A DNA stretch of 64,000 bases, taken from Sphaerothrix gracilis. Its GTDB lineage: Bacteria; Cyanobacteriota; Cyanobacteriia; Phormidesmidales; Phormidesmidaceae. Both the position numbers and the translations under genes were made by a program. Location: positions 1 through 64,000 of the forward strand of contig NZ_JASATW010000002.1 of NCBI RefSeq assembly GCF_030405905.1. The letters run 5' to 3'. Below the pieces are notes generated by a model. The model was not told the DNA's origin and made no database searches. It was given only the letters and a program-made list of their open reading frames with translations. Of the stretch, positions 26,386 through 35,609 are shown piece by piece; position 1 is the stretch's first letter, and every line of letters begins with the position of its first letter.

Positions 26386-27096
26386 TTATTTTGATTCAGA
26401 CGTAGAATCGGCTGCGGCTGCTTGCGAAACAGTGTCGGCTAAAGTTTGCAGAATCTCCTCGGCTGCAGTGCCCGCTTCTCCATCCGTTGGCGCTGGTAAA
26501 ATCTCTTCTTTGGCCGAAACTTGTTCTAAGTTTTCCTTCAGAATGTCTAGAACGACCTGGGGATCGGCTGATTTTTTCATGATTTCGGCTTCCCAATCAT
26601 AGCGATCGCGCATATTGGGCAGATCAGAACGTAGTTCTTCAATTAGCTGAATCAGCTTGGCAGTTTTTTGCTCGGTTAAAAGGTTGATTTGCAGGCTCAA
26701 ATGCGATCGCTGCTCGGCTAGCTGATCCTGACGGGTCTGCCGTACTAAAACGCCTGTTGCAATCAGCAGCGAGGCCACATCTACCCCCATCTCCTGCAGG
26801 TCAAACTTGAGCAGGTTCCAGGGCAAGGGATCGGGGCCGAAGCGGCTGAACAGCCACCAGCAGACAAAGAAAATAAGCTGAAAATAGAGAAACTGGGGCT
26901 TGCCAAAAATAGTGGCAACTCTCTCTAAGATCCGTTCATGGAACGGCGCACTGCGTTCCTGCTGGGCCTGTAAATTGATAACAGTTTCAATATTTTTGAC
27001 CACTTGCTGGGGCAAGGGATATTTTTCGCCGTCAATATACACCGCGCCTGAAGCTGTTTGAATAACTGAGGATGAATTAGAAATACTAGAGTCCAC
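26386..27096 (-). CDS. DUF1003 membrane protein
   Basis: A 236-residue protein. After a hydrophilic N-terminus it has two membrane helices (FLYFQLIFFVCWWLFSRFG and the segment around VASLLIATGVLVRQTRQ), the core of the DUF1003 family, then LSLQINLLTEQKTAKLIQLI and an acidic, Ala-rich tail. The function of the family is unknown. The start is GTG at 27096 without a clear ribosome site, so the true start may differ. Confidence 0.82.
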   Translation of the reverse strand: MDSSISNSSSVIQTASGAVYIDGEKYPLPQQVVKNIETVINLQAQQERSAPFHERILERVATIFGKPQFLYFQLIFFVCWWLFSRFGPDPLPWNLLKFDLQEMGVDVASLLIATGVLVRQTRQDQLAEQRSHLSLQINLLTEQKTAKLIQLIEELRSDLPNMRDRYDWEAEIMKKSADPQVVLDILKENLEQVSAKEEILPAPTDGEAGTAAEEILQTLADTVSQAAAADSTSESK

Positions 27097-27339
27097 GCCA
27101 AGGGCATTTGTCTTATCTGCTCAAACCATAAACGATAGAAGTGCGGGTGCAAAGAGTACTAAGACAGAGATTGCAGACTTAAACAGAGGCTCTTACCCAG
27201 TAGCCGACGACAAGTCCGCCAATTGAAGGACCGGGAGTAATCCTTTTGAATGATGAGGCTTGCCTAAAAATTTTTTTACGGTATTAAAAGCCTGTCTGCT
27301 CAAGCTTTCAGCCATCGTAAGTAGACTGCCTTATGTGTT

Positions 27340-27457
27340 TGTAGGGTGGGCAAAGCCCGCCGGGCATGGCTGCGCTAAAGCGAAGCGTGACCCATGCAGG
27401 CGTTGGTTTATTACCTCCGGCAAGGCTACGCCAACGTTCCTCAACCGCAACCTACAA
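27340..27457. repeat. Dispersed cyanobacterial intergenic repeat
   Basis: A segment bounded by TGTAGGGTGGG on the left and CAACCTACA on the right, that is, near-inverted ends starting with TGTAGG. Inside are sub-palindromes such as GCCCGCCGGGC and CGCTAAAGCGAAGCG. On the minus strand it begins TGTAGGTTGCGGTTGAGGAA, the opening of a repeat family seen in many filamentous cyanobacterial intergenic regions. It looks like a small non-autonomous element. It occupies most of the 443-base gap between 27097 and 27539, where I see no gene. Confidence 0.65.
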
Positions 27458-27539
27458 ATGCTTATTTCATTTATGGCAACCTGTTTGGCTAGAAAAATTG
27501 CTAGCGACAGGCTAAGTAAATACAGCACCAACTTCTGAA

Positions 27540-27932
27540 ATGAAATATTCTGAATTTCTCGACAAGACTCAGGCTGCAAGTCAGTTTAGCTCTGCTAAAG
27601 AGACGGAAAACTTTATTCAAGCGGCTTTTGAAGTTTTAAGTAACCGAATTTACGGCAACGAGGCTAAAGATCTAGCTTCTCAGCTACCCGAAGAAATCGG
27701 CCAGTACCTGCGCGGCCACGAAGACGAAAACGGCACCTACATGGAGCTGCAAACCTTTTATAGTCGTGTGGCTGAGCGGGCGGGTCTGAGTCCTCAAGCA
27801 GTCCCTCAAAAGCTGCGAGGGCTATTCTCCGCGATTCAGCTAGCCGTTACCCCCGGCCAGTTTGATCACCTCAAGGTGAATCTGCCAGAGGAGTACGCCG
27901 ACTTGTTCCCAGCACAGTCTGCTAGCGTTTAA
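27540..27932 (+). CDS. DUF2267 domain protein
   Basis: A 130-residue helical protein matching the DUF2267 pattern: KETENFIQAAFEVLSNRI, then AKDLASQLPEEIGQYLRG, and near the end VTPGQFDHLKVNLPEEYADLF. Proteins of this family are short, soluble and of unknown function, frequent in stress-related contexts. The ATG follows the dispersed repeat by 82 bases, so its promoter may lie in or next to that element. Confidence 0.85.
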   Translation: MKYSEFLDKTQAASQFSSAKETENFIQAAFEVLSNRIYGNEAKDLASQLPEEIGQYLRGHEDENGTYMELQTFYSRVAERAGLSPQAVPQKLRGLFSAIQLAVTPGQFDHLKVNLPEEYADLFPAQSASV

Positions 27933-28068
27933 GACTTTGGGCCGCAGGCCAAACCGAATGCTCGGCTAGAAGAGAGACGTAGAGAGTCAGGAAAATGCTT
28001 TACTGCCTAGTTCCCTGCTCTCTCTGTCTCTGTTTTTTCCTAATCCAGCCTGATCACGAGCTTGGACG

Positions 28069-28479
28069 TCAATCAAAAGCACCAACAATGTAATCCTGCA
28101 AAAATAGCCGGGATGCCCCATTCCGTTGGCCAGCAGACCGACAGCCTACTAGCGCTACGTCAAAGCGACAGGGACAGTCAGCCCATTGCGGATGATGCGC
28201 TAAGAACAGACGGGCACTTTGCCAAAGCTTGGCCTGTTTAGCCTGGGTGATAGCTAGCAGACCATTTTGATCCCAGTTGCCACGACTGCGGGTTTTCACT
28301 TCTACAAAAGTAAGCTGGGTTGTAGACGGCGATAAAGCCTGATAGGCGATCAGATCGAGTTCACCCCAGCGGCAGCGCCAGCGACGATAGAGAATTTGCC
28401 AGCCTTGCTGCATTAGCCAGTTTGCCACTAGCTGCTCACCCTGCTGGCCTAGCTCTGCCCGTGAGAGAGAATGTGCCAC
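28069..28479 (-). CDS. yraN: YraN-family (UPF0102) nuclease-like protein
   Basis: A 136-residue protein of the UPF0102 family: GQQGEQLVANWLMQQGWQIL, RCRWGELDLIAYQ and TFVEVKTRSRG. This is the PD-(D/E)xK nuclease-like core (E, D and VEVK residues). Members are thought to be DNA-processing nucleases, but the activity is not settled. The start is GTG at 28479. It lies directly downstream of dnaG on the same strand. Confidence 0.92.
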   Translation of the reverse strand: MAHSLSRAELGQQGEQLVANWLMQQGWQILYRRWRCRWGELDLIAYQALSPSTTQLTFVEVKTRSRGNWDQNGLLAITQAKQAKLWQSARLFLAHHPQWADCPCRFDVALVGCRSAGQRNGASRLFLQDYIVGAFD

Positions 28480-28554
28480 CCCAATCTGTCCTTAGCGAAG
28501 AATAGACTCAGGATGGACAGACTCAGCCGCTGAGTAACGGTTTGGCCTGCTGCC

Positions 28555-30486
28555 TCAGCCCTCTGCATCATCGAGGTGGGTGTAGAATTCGCCAATCCAG
28601 GGAAGCTGCGCTAAGTCGGCAAAGGTGACATAGCGCTGGCTCTCTAGCTCCTGAATCCGCTGCTTTTCTGCATAAATTTGCTTTTGGTAATAGGCGTGCT
28701 GGTCGGGGGTGAGGGTACAGTCTTTCTCAGACCACAGATTGAGAAAATAGCGATAGCGCTTTTCGCACATATTCTTTTCCATACAGGCGATCGCGGCCCT
28801 CACCACTAGCGGCCCGCGCAGGATATCGCGCTGCGTTTTTTCATCTAGCTGCAGCAAATGATAAGACTGGCCTAGGCGCGGCTCTTCCACACAGCGATCG
28901 CGAAGCTGACGCAGATCGGCCGCTGGCAGCAAAGCCTGAATCTGTCGCCACAGAGCGCGGTGATGGGAAAAACTAAACTGCAAATCTCGCTCGTCTAGAG
29001 CCTCTAAGACGATGGGCCGGTGTTCAGCGCTATGGAGAAAAACCCGCAGCAGGGCAGCTTCTGCCTGCTCTAAAGCCCCGGCACTCCAGGATTTAGGTGG
29101 ATCAATGTCAGGCTTGGACTGGCTGGGCGATCGCCGCTGTCGCCGCACCTGTACCATCAAGTTTTCGGCCAGCAGAGGAAAGATGCGGGCATCTCCCTGG
29201 CTAAACAGCTCGGCGCAGTGGCGAATATAGTGGGTACGAGTGTTGGCATTGGCAATCTCGCTCAGCAGCGACACCACCGCCTGGGTCGCCTGCTGAAACT
29301 GGTCAGCCTGTCGCAGATTGACCCCCTGCAAAAGCTGCTGAAGCTGCCAGTCTAGCCACAGCGGCGCGGCGGCAACTAAAGCCTGATAGTCGGCGGCTGA
29401 GTGACTTTTGAGGTATTCATCGGGGTCTTTGCCGGCGGGCATGGTCAGCACCCGCAACTGCACGTTGCCCTTGTGGGCCATGTCTGCCGCTTCCCCAATG
29501 GCCCGCTCTGCTGCCTTGACGCCTGCCGCATCGGCATCAAAGTTGAGCACCACCTGCTTAGATTCGGTATAACGCAGCAGCAGCTTCACCTGAGCCGCGT
29601 TCAGGGCGGTGCCCAGAGAGGCAACAGCGTTGGCAATTCCGGCTGCGTGCAGGGCAATCACGTCAAAATAGCCTTCTACCACGACGGCGCAGTCCGCCTT
29701 GGCGATCGCCGCTTTGGCCTGACTAAGGCCGTAGAGTGTCCTACCCTTGTCGAATAGCTCTGTTTCCGGCGAGTTGAGATATTTAGGCTGCTCGTCTCCG
29801 AAAGCGCGACCGCCAAAGCCAATGGTGCGGCCCTGAGCGTCCTGGATTGGAATCATCAGGCGATCGCGGAAGCGATCGTAATAGCCGCTGCCTTTCTGGC
29901 GCGGCATGATCAGGCCCGTTTTTTCAACCAGCTCTGCCGGATAGCGCTTTTGCTCTACCAGGTAGCCGTAGAGGGTTTGCCAGCCTCCCGGCGCGTACCC
30001 TAGCTGAAACTGCTGAATCGTTTCTGTTTGTAACTGTCGTTGCTCTTGGAGGTAGCGCAGGGCGGCTTCGCCGTCGGGGCGATGCAGGGCGTGCTGGTAA
30101 AACTTAGCGGCGATCGCCAGAATTTCAAAGAGCTGTTCCCGCAGAGAGAGCTGCTGCTGCAGAACCTGTCGCTTGGCCGGCTCTAGGGTTTTAACGGGTA
30201 CCTGATAGCGACGGGCTAGATCTAGCACCACATCGGCAAAGGGGCGCTGATTCAGCTCCATCAAAAATTTAAAGACATTCCCTCCGGCCCCGCAGCTAAA
30301 GCAGTAGTAAAACTGTTTGCTGGGGCTGACGCTAAAACTAGGCGACTTGTCATCGTGGAACGGACAAAGCCCAACAAAATCTTTGCCCTGCTTTTTCAGC
30401 ACTACCTGCTCTGAGACAATATCAACCAGGTCAGAACGATCCCGGACTGCTTCAATGGTATCGGGGTGCAGGCGGGGGACATCCAT
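28555..30486 (-). CDS. dnaG: DNA primase
   Basis: A 643-residue primase of normal length. The CHC2 zinc ribbon is at the N-terminus (GLCPFHDDKSPSFSV, YYCFSCGAGG). The catalytic core follows with the TOPRIM parts VVVEGYFDVIALHAAG and VVLNFDADAAG, with metal-binding Glu and Asp residues. KYLNSPET and RLMIPIQDAQGRTIGFGGRA are typical. The C-terminal helical part binds DnaB helicase. It makes RNA primers at the replication fork. Confidence 0.97.
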   Translation of the reverse strand: MDVPRLHPDTIEAVRDRSDLVDIVSEQVVLKKQGKDFVGLCPFHDDKSPSFSVSPSKQFYYCFSCGAGGNVFKFLMELNQRPFADVVLDLARRYQVPVKTLEPAKRQVLQQQLSLREQLFEILAIAAKFYQHALHRPDGEAALRYLQEQRQLQTETIQQFQLGYAPGGWQTLYGYLVEQKRYPAELVEKTGLIMPRQKGSGYYDRFRDRLMIPIQDAQGRTIGFGGRAFGDEQPKYLNSPETELFDKGRTLYGLSQAKAAIAKADCAVVVEGYFDVIALHAAGIANAVASLGTALNAAQVKLLLRYTESKQVVLNFDADAAGVKAAERAIGEAADMAHKGNVQLRVLTMPAGKDPDEYLKSHSAADYQALVAAAPLWLDWQLQQLLQGVNLRQADQFQQATQAVVSLLSEIANANTRTHYIRHCAELFSQGDARIFPLLAENLMVQVRRQRRSPSQSKPDIDPPKSWSAGALEQAEAALLRVFLHSAEHRPIVLEALDERDLQFSFSHHRALWRQIQALLPAADLRQLRDRCVEEPRLGQSYHLLQLDEKTQRDILRGPLVVRAAIACMEKNMCEKRYRYFLNLWSEKDCTLTPDQHAYYQKQIYAEKQRIQELESQRYVTFADLAQLPWIGEFYTHLDDAEG

Positions 30487-30675
30487 AGGGCGATCGCCAA
30501 AAACAGCTAGCTAAAACGCTACCGCTAGCGCCTCTGCTGCTCAGGGAAGATTATTTAACGCTAGGCTTAGTATTCTAAGGCAGCAACTCAATAGCTGCCA
30601 AGAGAGATTGGGTCAAAGTTTGGGCGGCGCTTAAGCTATCTCAAATTTTAGTGCAGATGCACTAGGTTAAAGCGT

Positions 30676-31317
30676 CTATTCGTTTTTCTGCTGGCTGTCC
30701 TGAGAGCGCCCTGGCAGGTTTTCAATCGCGCCTAAAACCGCCTCTTGGGCCGCTAGAATATCGCGCTCTTCCCCCCCTAAATACAGCCGACCAAAGCTCC
30801 CCACTGCGTTGATAGAAAGAATGTTGATGAGGGCGGCTTTTTCAGCTTCATTGGCGGCGAGGGAGGCATAGGCAGCAGGTTCCACCTCAAACACGTAGAG
30901 AGTTTGTCCGGCCACGATCATGTTGCCGCGACGGCTGCGGTTAATCAGCTGAACGTGGTGGGGATCTAGATTACGGATCACCTGACTGGAGACAATACGC
31001 GGCTTCAAGCAGTCTGTACTTCTCACCTCTAAGGCATCTAGAATAGCGCGGCTGGCCGCCCGCACCTCTCCCTGTTTGCTGGAGTGAATTTCTAGCAGAC
31101 CGTAGAGCCGCTCCACCATCAAAATGCCGGGGCGCACCGCAGCTGACTTCAGCGCTACGTCTGTGATCCGGTTAATTTCAATGCCGGGGGAAATCTCAAT
31201 CCAGAGCGAGGCATCACCGGGCAGCGGCAAAAAACCAATGGCGACGGTGCCCATATAGGCTGCATGCTGGGGCTGCAGATTATCAATGTATACGTAGCTG
31301 CGAAGTTCAACGCCCAA
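30676..31317 (-). CDS. ccmP: Tandem-BMC carboxysome shell protein CcmP
   Basis: About 213 residues with two bacterial microcompartment domains: GVELRSYVYIDNLQPQHAAY, PGDASLWIEISPGIEINRIT, VERLYGLLEIHSS in the first, and RRGNMIVAGQTLYVFEVEPA with ANEAEKAALINI in the second. This matches CcmP, a trimeric shell protein of the beta-carboxysome with a large gated pore. The open frame begins at a TTG at 31338. I choose the TTG at 31317, giving MGVELRSYV as in homologues, with AGG nine bases upstream. It is often encoded apart from the main ccm operon, as here. Confidence 0.85.
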   Translation of the reverse strand: MGVELRSYVYIDNLQPQHAAYMGTVAIGFLPLPGDASLWIEISPGIEINRITDVALKSAAVRPGILMVERLYGLLEIHSSKQGEVRAASRAILDALEVRSTDCLKPRIVSSQVIRNLDPHHVQLINRSRRGNMIVAGQTLYVFEVEPAAYASLAANEAEKAALINILSINAVGSFGRLYLGGEERDILAAQEAVLGAIENLPGRSQDSQQKNE

Positions 31318-31401
31318 GATTGCCAGCCTAATGCACAAACAGGCTCAAGTATACGGTTAAAGGGGATTTGACGCTAAGAGATTTGCTATCTAGTAGGCAG
31401 C

Positions 31402-34400
31402 TTAGCGCCCACAGGTAGCCGTGAGCTGCAAAATTTTCTCGAACTGAAAATCATGAATAAGCTGCTCAAGTCCAAGCCTGAGCGTTCTTTGCTCAGCCGG
31501 GATCTGCTCAATGAGCTGAGCTACTGCCACATCATCGCACAGTTCTGCGGCGCGCTTGACCTGAGCCACCCAGTCAGCGGGCATTGTCTGAAAGCTGGCT
31601 GTCGTCAGTTTGGGCGGGACAACTGACGCGCTAGCCCTATGGGCATCCTCTTCGCGGCTGGCGTAGCGATAGCGCAGGTGCAGGTGATTGGCCATCTTCA
31701 GGAATAGATCCTGCATCCGAAAAGGCTTACCCAGAAAGTCATCACAGCCTGCGGCGATGGCGCGCTGGCGATCGCGCGCCATCGCGCTAGCGCTCAGAGC
31801 AATAATGCATGTGGCTGGGTTGCTTCCCAAAGCCGCCTCCTGCTGGCGAATCCGGCGGGCCACCTCATAGCCATCTATCTCCAGCATCCGTAAGTCCAGC
31901 CAGATTAAATCGGGCTGCCAGGACTGCCAAAGCGTCAAGGCTTCATGACCGCTGGCCGCATCTTTGACCTGCAGGCCCACCGTCTCTAAAAGCTGTCGCA
32001 GCATGTAGCGATTCTCGGACTGATCGTCAACGACCAAAATGCGATGGTCTTTTTGCCCAGGTTCAAGGCCGATAACGGTCGGCAGTTCAGCGATGATGGT
32101 TCCAGTAGCTACAGGTGCGCTGAGATAGAGGCGGAAACAGCTACCGTGACCCAAAGCACTTTCCGCCGTTAGATGACCGCCCATCAGTTCGGCAAAATGA
32201 CGGCTGATCGTCAGCCCTAGCCCCGTTCCTGCCGTAAAGCCTTGGCCGAGGCTGGTTTGCTCAAAAGCCGTAAAGATGCGCTCTAGATCTGCGGCAGCGA
32301 TGCCGACGCCAGTATCGACAACTTCAAAGCAAAGCCGGACTGTTTTATCGGCGTTGCTGAGGGCTGTTGGCTGCTCGGCTGGCGGGCTGAGCGATAGGAG
32401 ACGCAGCGAAACGCTGCCTGCAGGCGTAAACTTGATGGCGTTGCCAACTAAATTAATTAGAATCTGGCGCAGTTTGTGAATATCAACTTCGATGTAGCGA
32501 GTGACATCGCTGGCCTGCCAGGTGGTCAGCGTGAGTCCTTTGCTCTCGGCCTGCTGCTTTAGCATGGCAACCACTTCCTGCATCAGGGCTGCTAGGTCAC
32601 AGCTCTCTGGCTGTAGGGTAATATGGCCTGATTCAATTTTTGAGAGGTCTAGGATGCTGTTGATCAAATCCAGCAGGTGAGCACCGCTGCGATTGATAAT
32701 GTTTACCTGCTTTCGCAACGTGTCGGGAAGTTGGCGATCGCGGGTAATTACCTGAGCCAGCCCCAAAATTACATTGAGGGGGGTTCTCAGCTCGTGGCTC
32801 ATATTGGCTAAAAACAGACTTTTGGCCTGATTGGCCTGATTGGCGGCAGCGGCGGTCTGTTTCAACTGCAGTGTTTGCTGCTGTACCTGGGCGAACAGCT
32901 CTGCCTGCTGTACGGCTACGCCGAGCTGATTGCTAGTTTGCACCACAATGTTCATATCAGATTCCTGCCACTGACGCGGATGGCGATTCTGATAGACCGT
33001 CAGCCAGCCCCAGAGCTGGTTGCCCTGCCATATAGGTGCGGCAATTGAGGCTTGGGCCTGAATTTGCTGCAAAAAGAACTGCTGGCTAGCCGGTAGCTGC
33101 GCTTGGGAAGCATCTTCAATGCAGAGGCAGAACTGTTCCGGGCAGTCTCCCTCGCGCTGACCTGACTGCAGGCGACTGTCAGCGACGCTGGCCTGCTGCC
33201 TAAACCGTTCCACGGTAGGTTCCTTCGCCGATGACAAAGCCTGGCGCAATTCTGCATCCGCTGAGAGGACGGACATCCATCCTGGCTCTAGAGACTCTGC
33301 CACAAACTGACCGCTGCCATCGTCTGCTAGCTGATAAAGAACAACGCGATCGCAGCGTAAAACCTGACGCAGTTCCTCCACAGTGGTGGCAAAAATTTGA
33401 CTAATATCAAGTGTTTGCCGCATGTGCTTGATCAAGCGGGCCATAGCCTGCTCCCGCGCTAGTCCCTGACGCAGGTCGTGCTCGGCCTGCTTGCGCAAAG
33501 TCACATCTTCAAACAGGTAGAAATAACCATAGCGGGTCGCCTCGCTACGGACCTGACCATAAATCCGCCGCAGAATGCGACCGTCCTTGAGGGGCAGTTC
33601 GTCTTCAGTCACGTCAGTGTCCGGATGGGCAGGCGTCGCGGTCGCCAGCAGCTCCTCCAAGTCAGTAAGTTCAAGGCACTGTAGCAGCAGTTCCTTGTCG
33701 CTGAGTCTGCCTGCGGCTACGTCTGCTGCCAGTGCTTCCAGCCGCCAAATTTTAAAGAACTGACGGTTGACGGCCAAGACCTCGTGGGTCTGGGGATCGG
33801 CTACTAGCAGGCCCATTGGTAGGGCCTGATTGAGCGAGGCCAGCAAGACCTCGCGCCGCCGCAGCTCGGCTTCTATGCGCTTGCGTTCAGTAATATTGCG
33901 CACCATTACCAGCAGGCGATCGCTGGGCAGCGGCACGACGCGGATTTCTTCATCTACTGTTTGTCCCGCAATCTTGAACTGATGCTCGTAAATTTGCATT
34001 TTGCGAGTGGCACTTGCCCGGGCAATCGCCTGCATTTGCTTTTGCGCTAACGCAGGTGGTAGCAGATGATCAACGGTAGTGTGCTTGTCAGACAGCAGAC
34101 CGCCAATGAGAGGGGTCACATTATGTCCTGGAATGTGATCTATGTAGTGACCGTCCGCATCGGTGTAGATCAGCAAATCAGGAATGGCCTGCAAAATTAA
34201 GCGATTTGTGGCTTCGCTAGCCTGGAGAGCGGCTTCTGCCTGTTTGCGATCGCTGATATCCTGCACGATTGCCATGTCAGCAAAGGCCTGTCCAGCTTCG
34301 TCATAAACCAGAGAGAGGGTAATGCTAGTCCAGATGGGGGTACCGTCTTTGTGAAAATAGCGCTTTTCAAAGGTGAAGGAGGGCAAATCGCCCTGGTAGA

Positions 34401-35379
34401 GCTGCTGCAGCTCGGTGCTGTAGATGGCGATATCTTCCGAATTGGAAACTTCCTGATAGGTAAGCTGCAGCAGCTCAGCCTCGCTGTAGCCTAGAAGCTG
34501 ACAAAAGCTTTCGTTAACGCAGAGAAAACGGCCAGTCCTGAGATCTGCCTGATTGATACCGACCGCAGCTTGTTCAAATACGGCGCGAAACCGAGCTTCG
34601 CTTTGCCTAAGAGAGGCTTCAGCCTGCCGCTGGGAGGTGATGTTATGACTGACAATCAAAACAGAGGCGACCTGCTCGTCAATTAGTTCCGGAATTAGGC
34701 GGGCCTGCCAAAAGCTGCTGGCGGGCTGACCGGGATAGGTAAAGCGCAGCGTATATTCCTGCTGGGTTGAAAAGACCTGCCCCATCGTGGCTTCCCACAG
34801 GTCTACTAGATCTTGAGGAAAGCCTAGCTCTCGATTCGTTTTGCCAATGAACTCGGCGGGAGCAATGCCGGTAATCGCTTGAACAGCAGGGTTGATATAG
34901 CAATAGCGGTACTGGCGATCGAGGCGAGAGACAACATCAGGTGAATTTTCGACCAAGGCGCGAAATTCTCGTTCTCGCTGATGTAGCTGAGTGGCTGACT
35001 GCTCCTGCTGCCGGCGGCGTAAATGATGCTCTACTTTGGCAATGATTTCGGCTGTGACCAGGGGCCGAGGCAGGTAATCGCAGCCACCCACCTGCCAGAG
35101 TCGTTGGCGATCGAGATCGGTAGTCAGCGTCCCGATGAAAATAATGGGCAGGTGGGTGCTGCTAGCGCTGATCTGCTGACAAAGCTGATAGCCATCAGTA
35201 TCAGGTAGCTGCGCGCTCAAAATAATAAGCTGCGGCTGAGTCTGCTGTAGATAACTCAGCGCTGACTGCGCCGTCGGCAGCGACTGGACTTCATAGCCTA
35301 CCTGTGAGAGCGCATCGGCTACAAAGTGGGCCTCAGAATCGGGATGAATAACCGTCAGAACTGAAAGAGTAGAAGCCAT
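31402..35379 (-). CDS. Hybrid sensor histidine kinase with PAS and GAF domains
   Basis: A 1325-residue protein. Order: receiver-like domain (1-125), four PAS domains (about 140-630, for example CYINPAVQAITGIAPAEFIG), a GAF domain (about 650-830), HisKA (FLANMSHELRTPLNVILG, H862), a HATPase domain (VGNAIKFTPAGSV, GTGLGLTI) and a C-terminal receiver (ILVVDDQSENR, acceptor D1162 in LIWLDLRM). The N-terminal receiver has lost both the acidic pair (IHPDSE instead of DD) and the acceptor Asp (S55), so it is a pseudo-receiver. It is soluble. GAF-type light or redox sensing is possible, but no bilin-binding Cys motif is obvious. Confidence 0.93.
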   Translation of the reverse strand: MASTLSVLTVIHPDSEAHFVADALSQVGYEVQSLPTAQSALSYLQQTQPQLIILSAQLPDTDGYQLCQQISASSTHLPIIFIGTLTTDLDRQRLWQVGGCDYLPRPLVTAEIIAKVEHHLRRRQQEQSATQLHQREREFRALVENSPDVVSRLDRQYRYCYINPAVQAITGIAPAEFIGKTNRELGFPQDLVDLWEATMGQVFSTQQEYTLRFTYPGQPASSFWQARLIPELIDEQVASVLIVSHNITSQRQAEASLRQSEARFRAVFEQAAVGINQADLRTGRFLCVNESFCQLLGYSEAELLQLTYQEVSNSEDIAIYSTELQQLYQGDLPSFTFEKRYFHKDGTPIWTSITLSLVYDEAGQAFADMAIVQDISDRKQAEAALQASEATNRLILQAIPDLLIYTDADGHYIDHIPGHNVTPLIGGLLSDKHTTVDHLLPPALAQKQMQAIARASATRKMQIYEHQFKIAGQTVDEEIRVVPLPSDRLLVMVRNITERKRIEAELRRREVLLASLNQALPMGLLVADPQTHEVLAVNRQFFKIWRLEALAADVAAGRLSDKELLLQCLELTDLEELLATATPAHPDTDVTEDELPLKDGRILRRIYGQVRSEATRYGYFYLFEDVTLRKQAEHDLRQGLAREQAMARLIKHMRQTLDISQIFATTVEELRQVLRCDRVVLYQLADDGSGQFVAESLEPGWMSVLSADAELRQALSSAKEPTVERFRQQASVADSRLQSGQREGDCPEQFCLCIEDASQAQLPASQQFFLQQIQAQASIAAPIWQGNQLWGWLTVYQNRHPRQWQESDMNIVVQTSNQLGVAVQQAELFAQVQQQTLQLKQTAAAANQANQAKSLFLANMSHELRTPLNVILGLAQVITRDRQLPDTLRKQVNIINRSGAHLLDLINSILDLSKIESGHITLQPESCDLAALMQEVVAMLKQQAESKGLTLTTWQASDVTRYIEVDIHKLRQILINLVGNAIKFTPAGSVSLRLLSLSPPAEQPTALSNADKTVRLCFEVVDTGVGIAAADLERIFTAFEQTSLGQGFTAGTGLGLTISRHFAELMGGHLTAESALGHGSCFRLYLSAPVATGTIIAELPTVIGLEPGQKDHRILVVDDQSENRYMLRQLLETVGLQVKDAASGHEALTLWQSWQPDLIWLDLRMLEIDGYEVARRIRQQEAALGSNPATCIIALSASAMARDRQRAIAAGCDDFLGKPFRMQDLFLKMANHLHLRYRYASREEDAHRASASVVPPKLTTASFQTMPADWVAQVKRAAELCDDVAVAQLIEQIPAEQRTLRLGLEQLIHDFQFEKILQLTATCGR

Positions 35380-35609
35380 AATGAGGTCTTCGTCTTCTAT
35401 GACGCAGGGGGGCAGTAAGAGATAACAAAAACAAGTAAATTCCTGCTCTCGATTTAAGGCTAAGGGTCAGTGGTTGAACAGTTAAGTGACCTGGTAAAAC
35501 GGGTTCCTGGGTATTGGTATCGTGCCCAATTTCAGCAAGAGGGGCTGTGATTCTGCTTCGAGTTTAAATTTTGTAGCGCTGCGGCGCTAGTTAAAAGGTC
35601 TGAGCTTTA

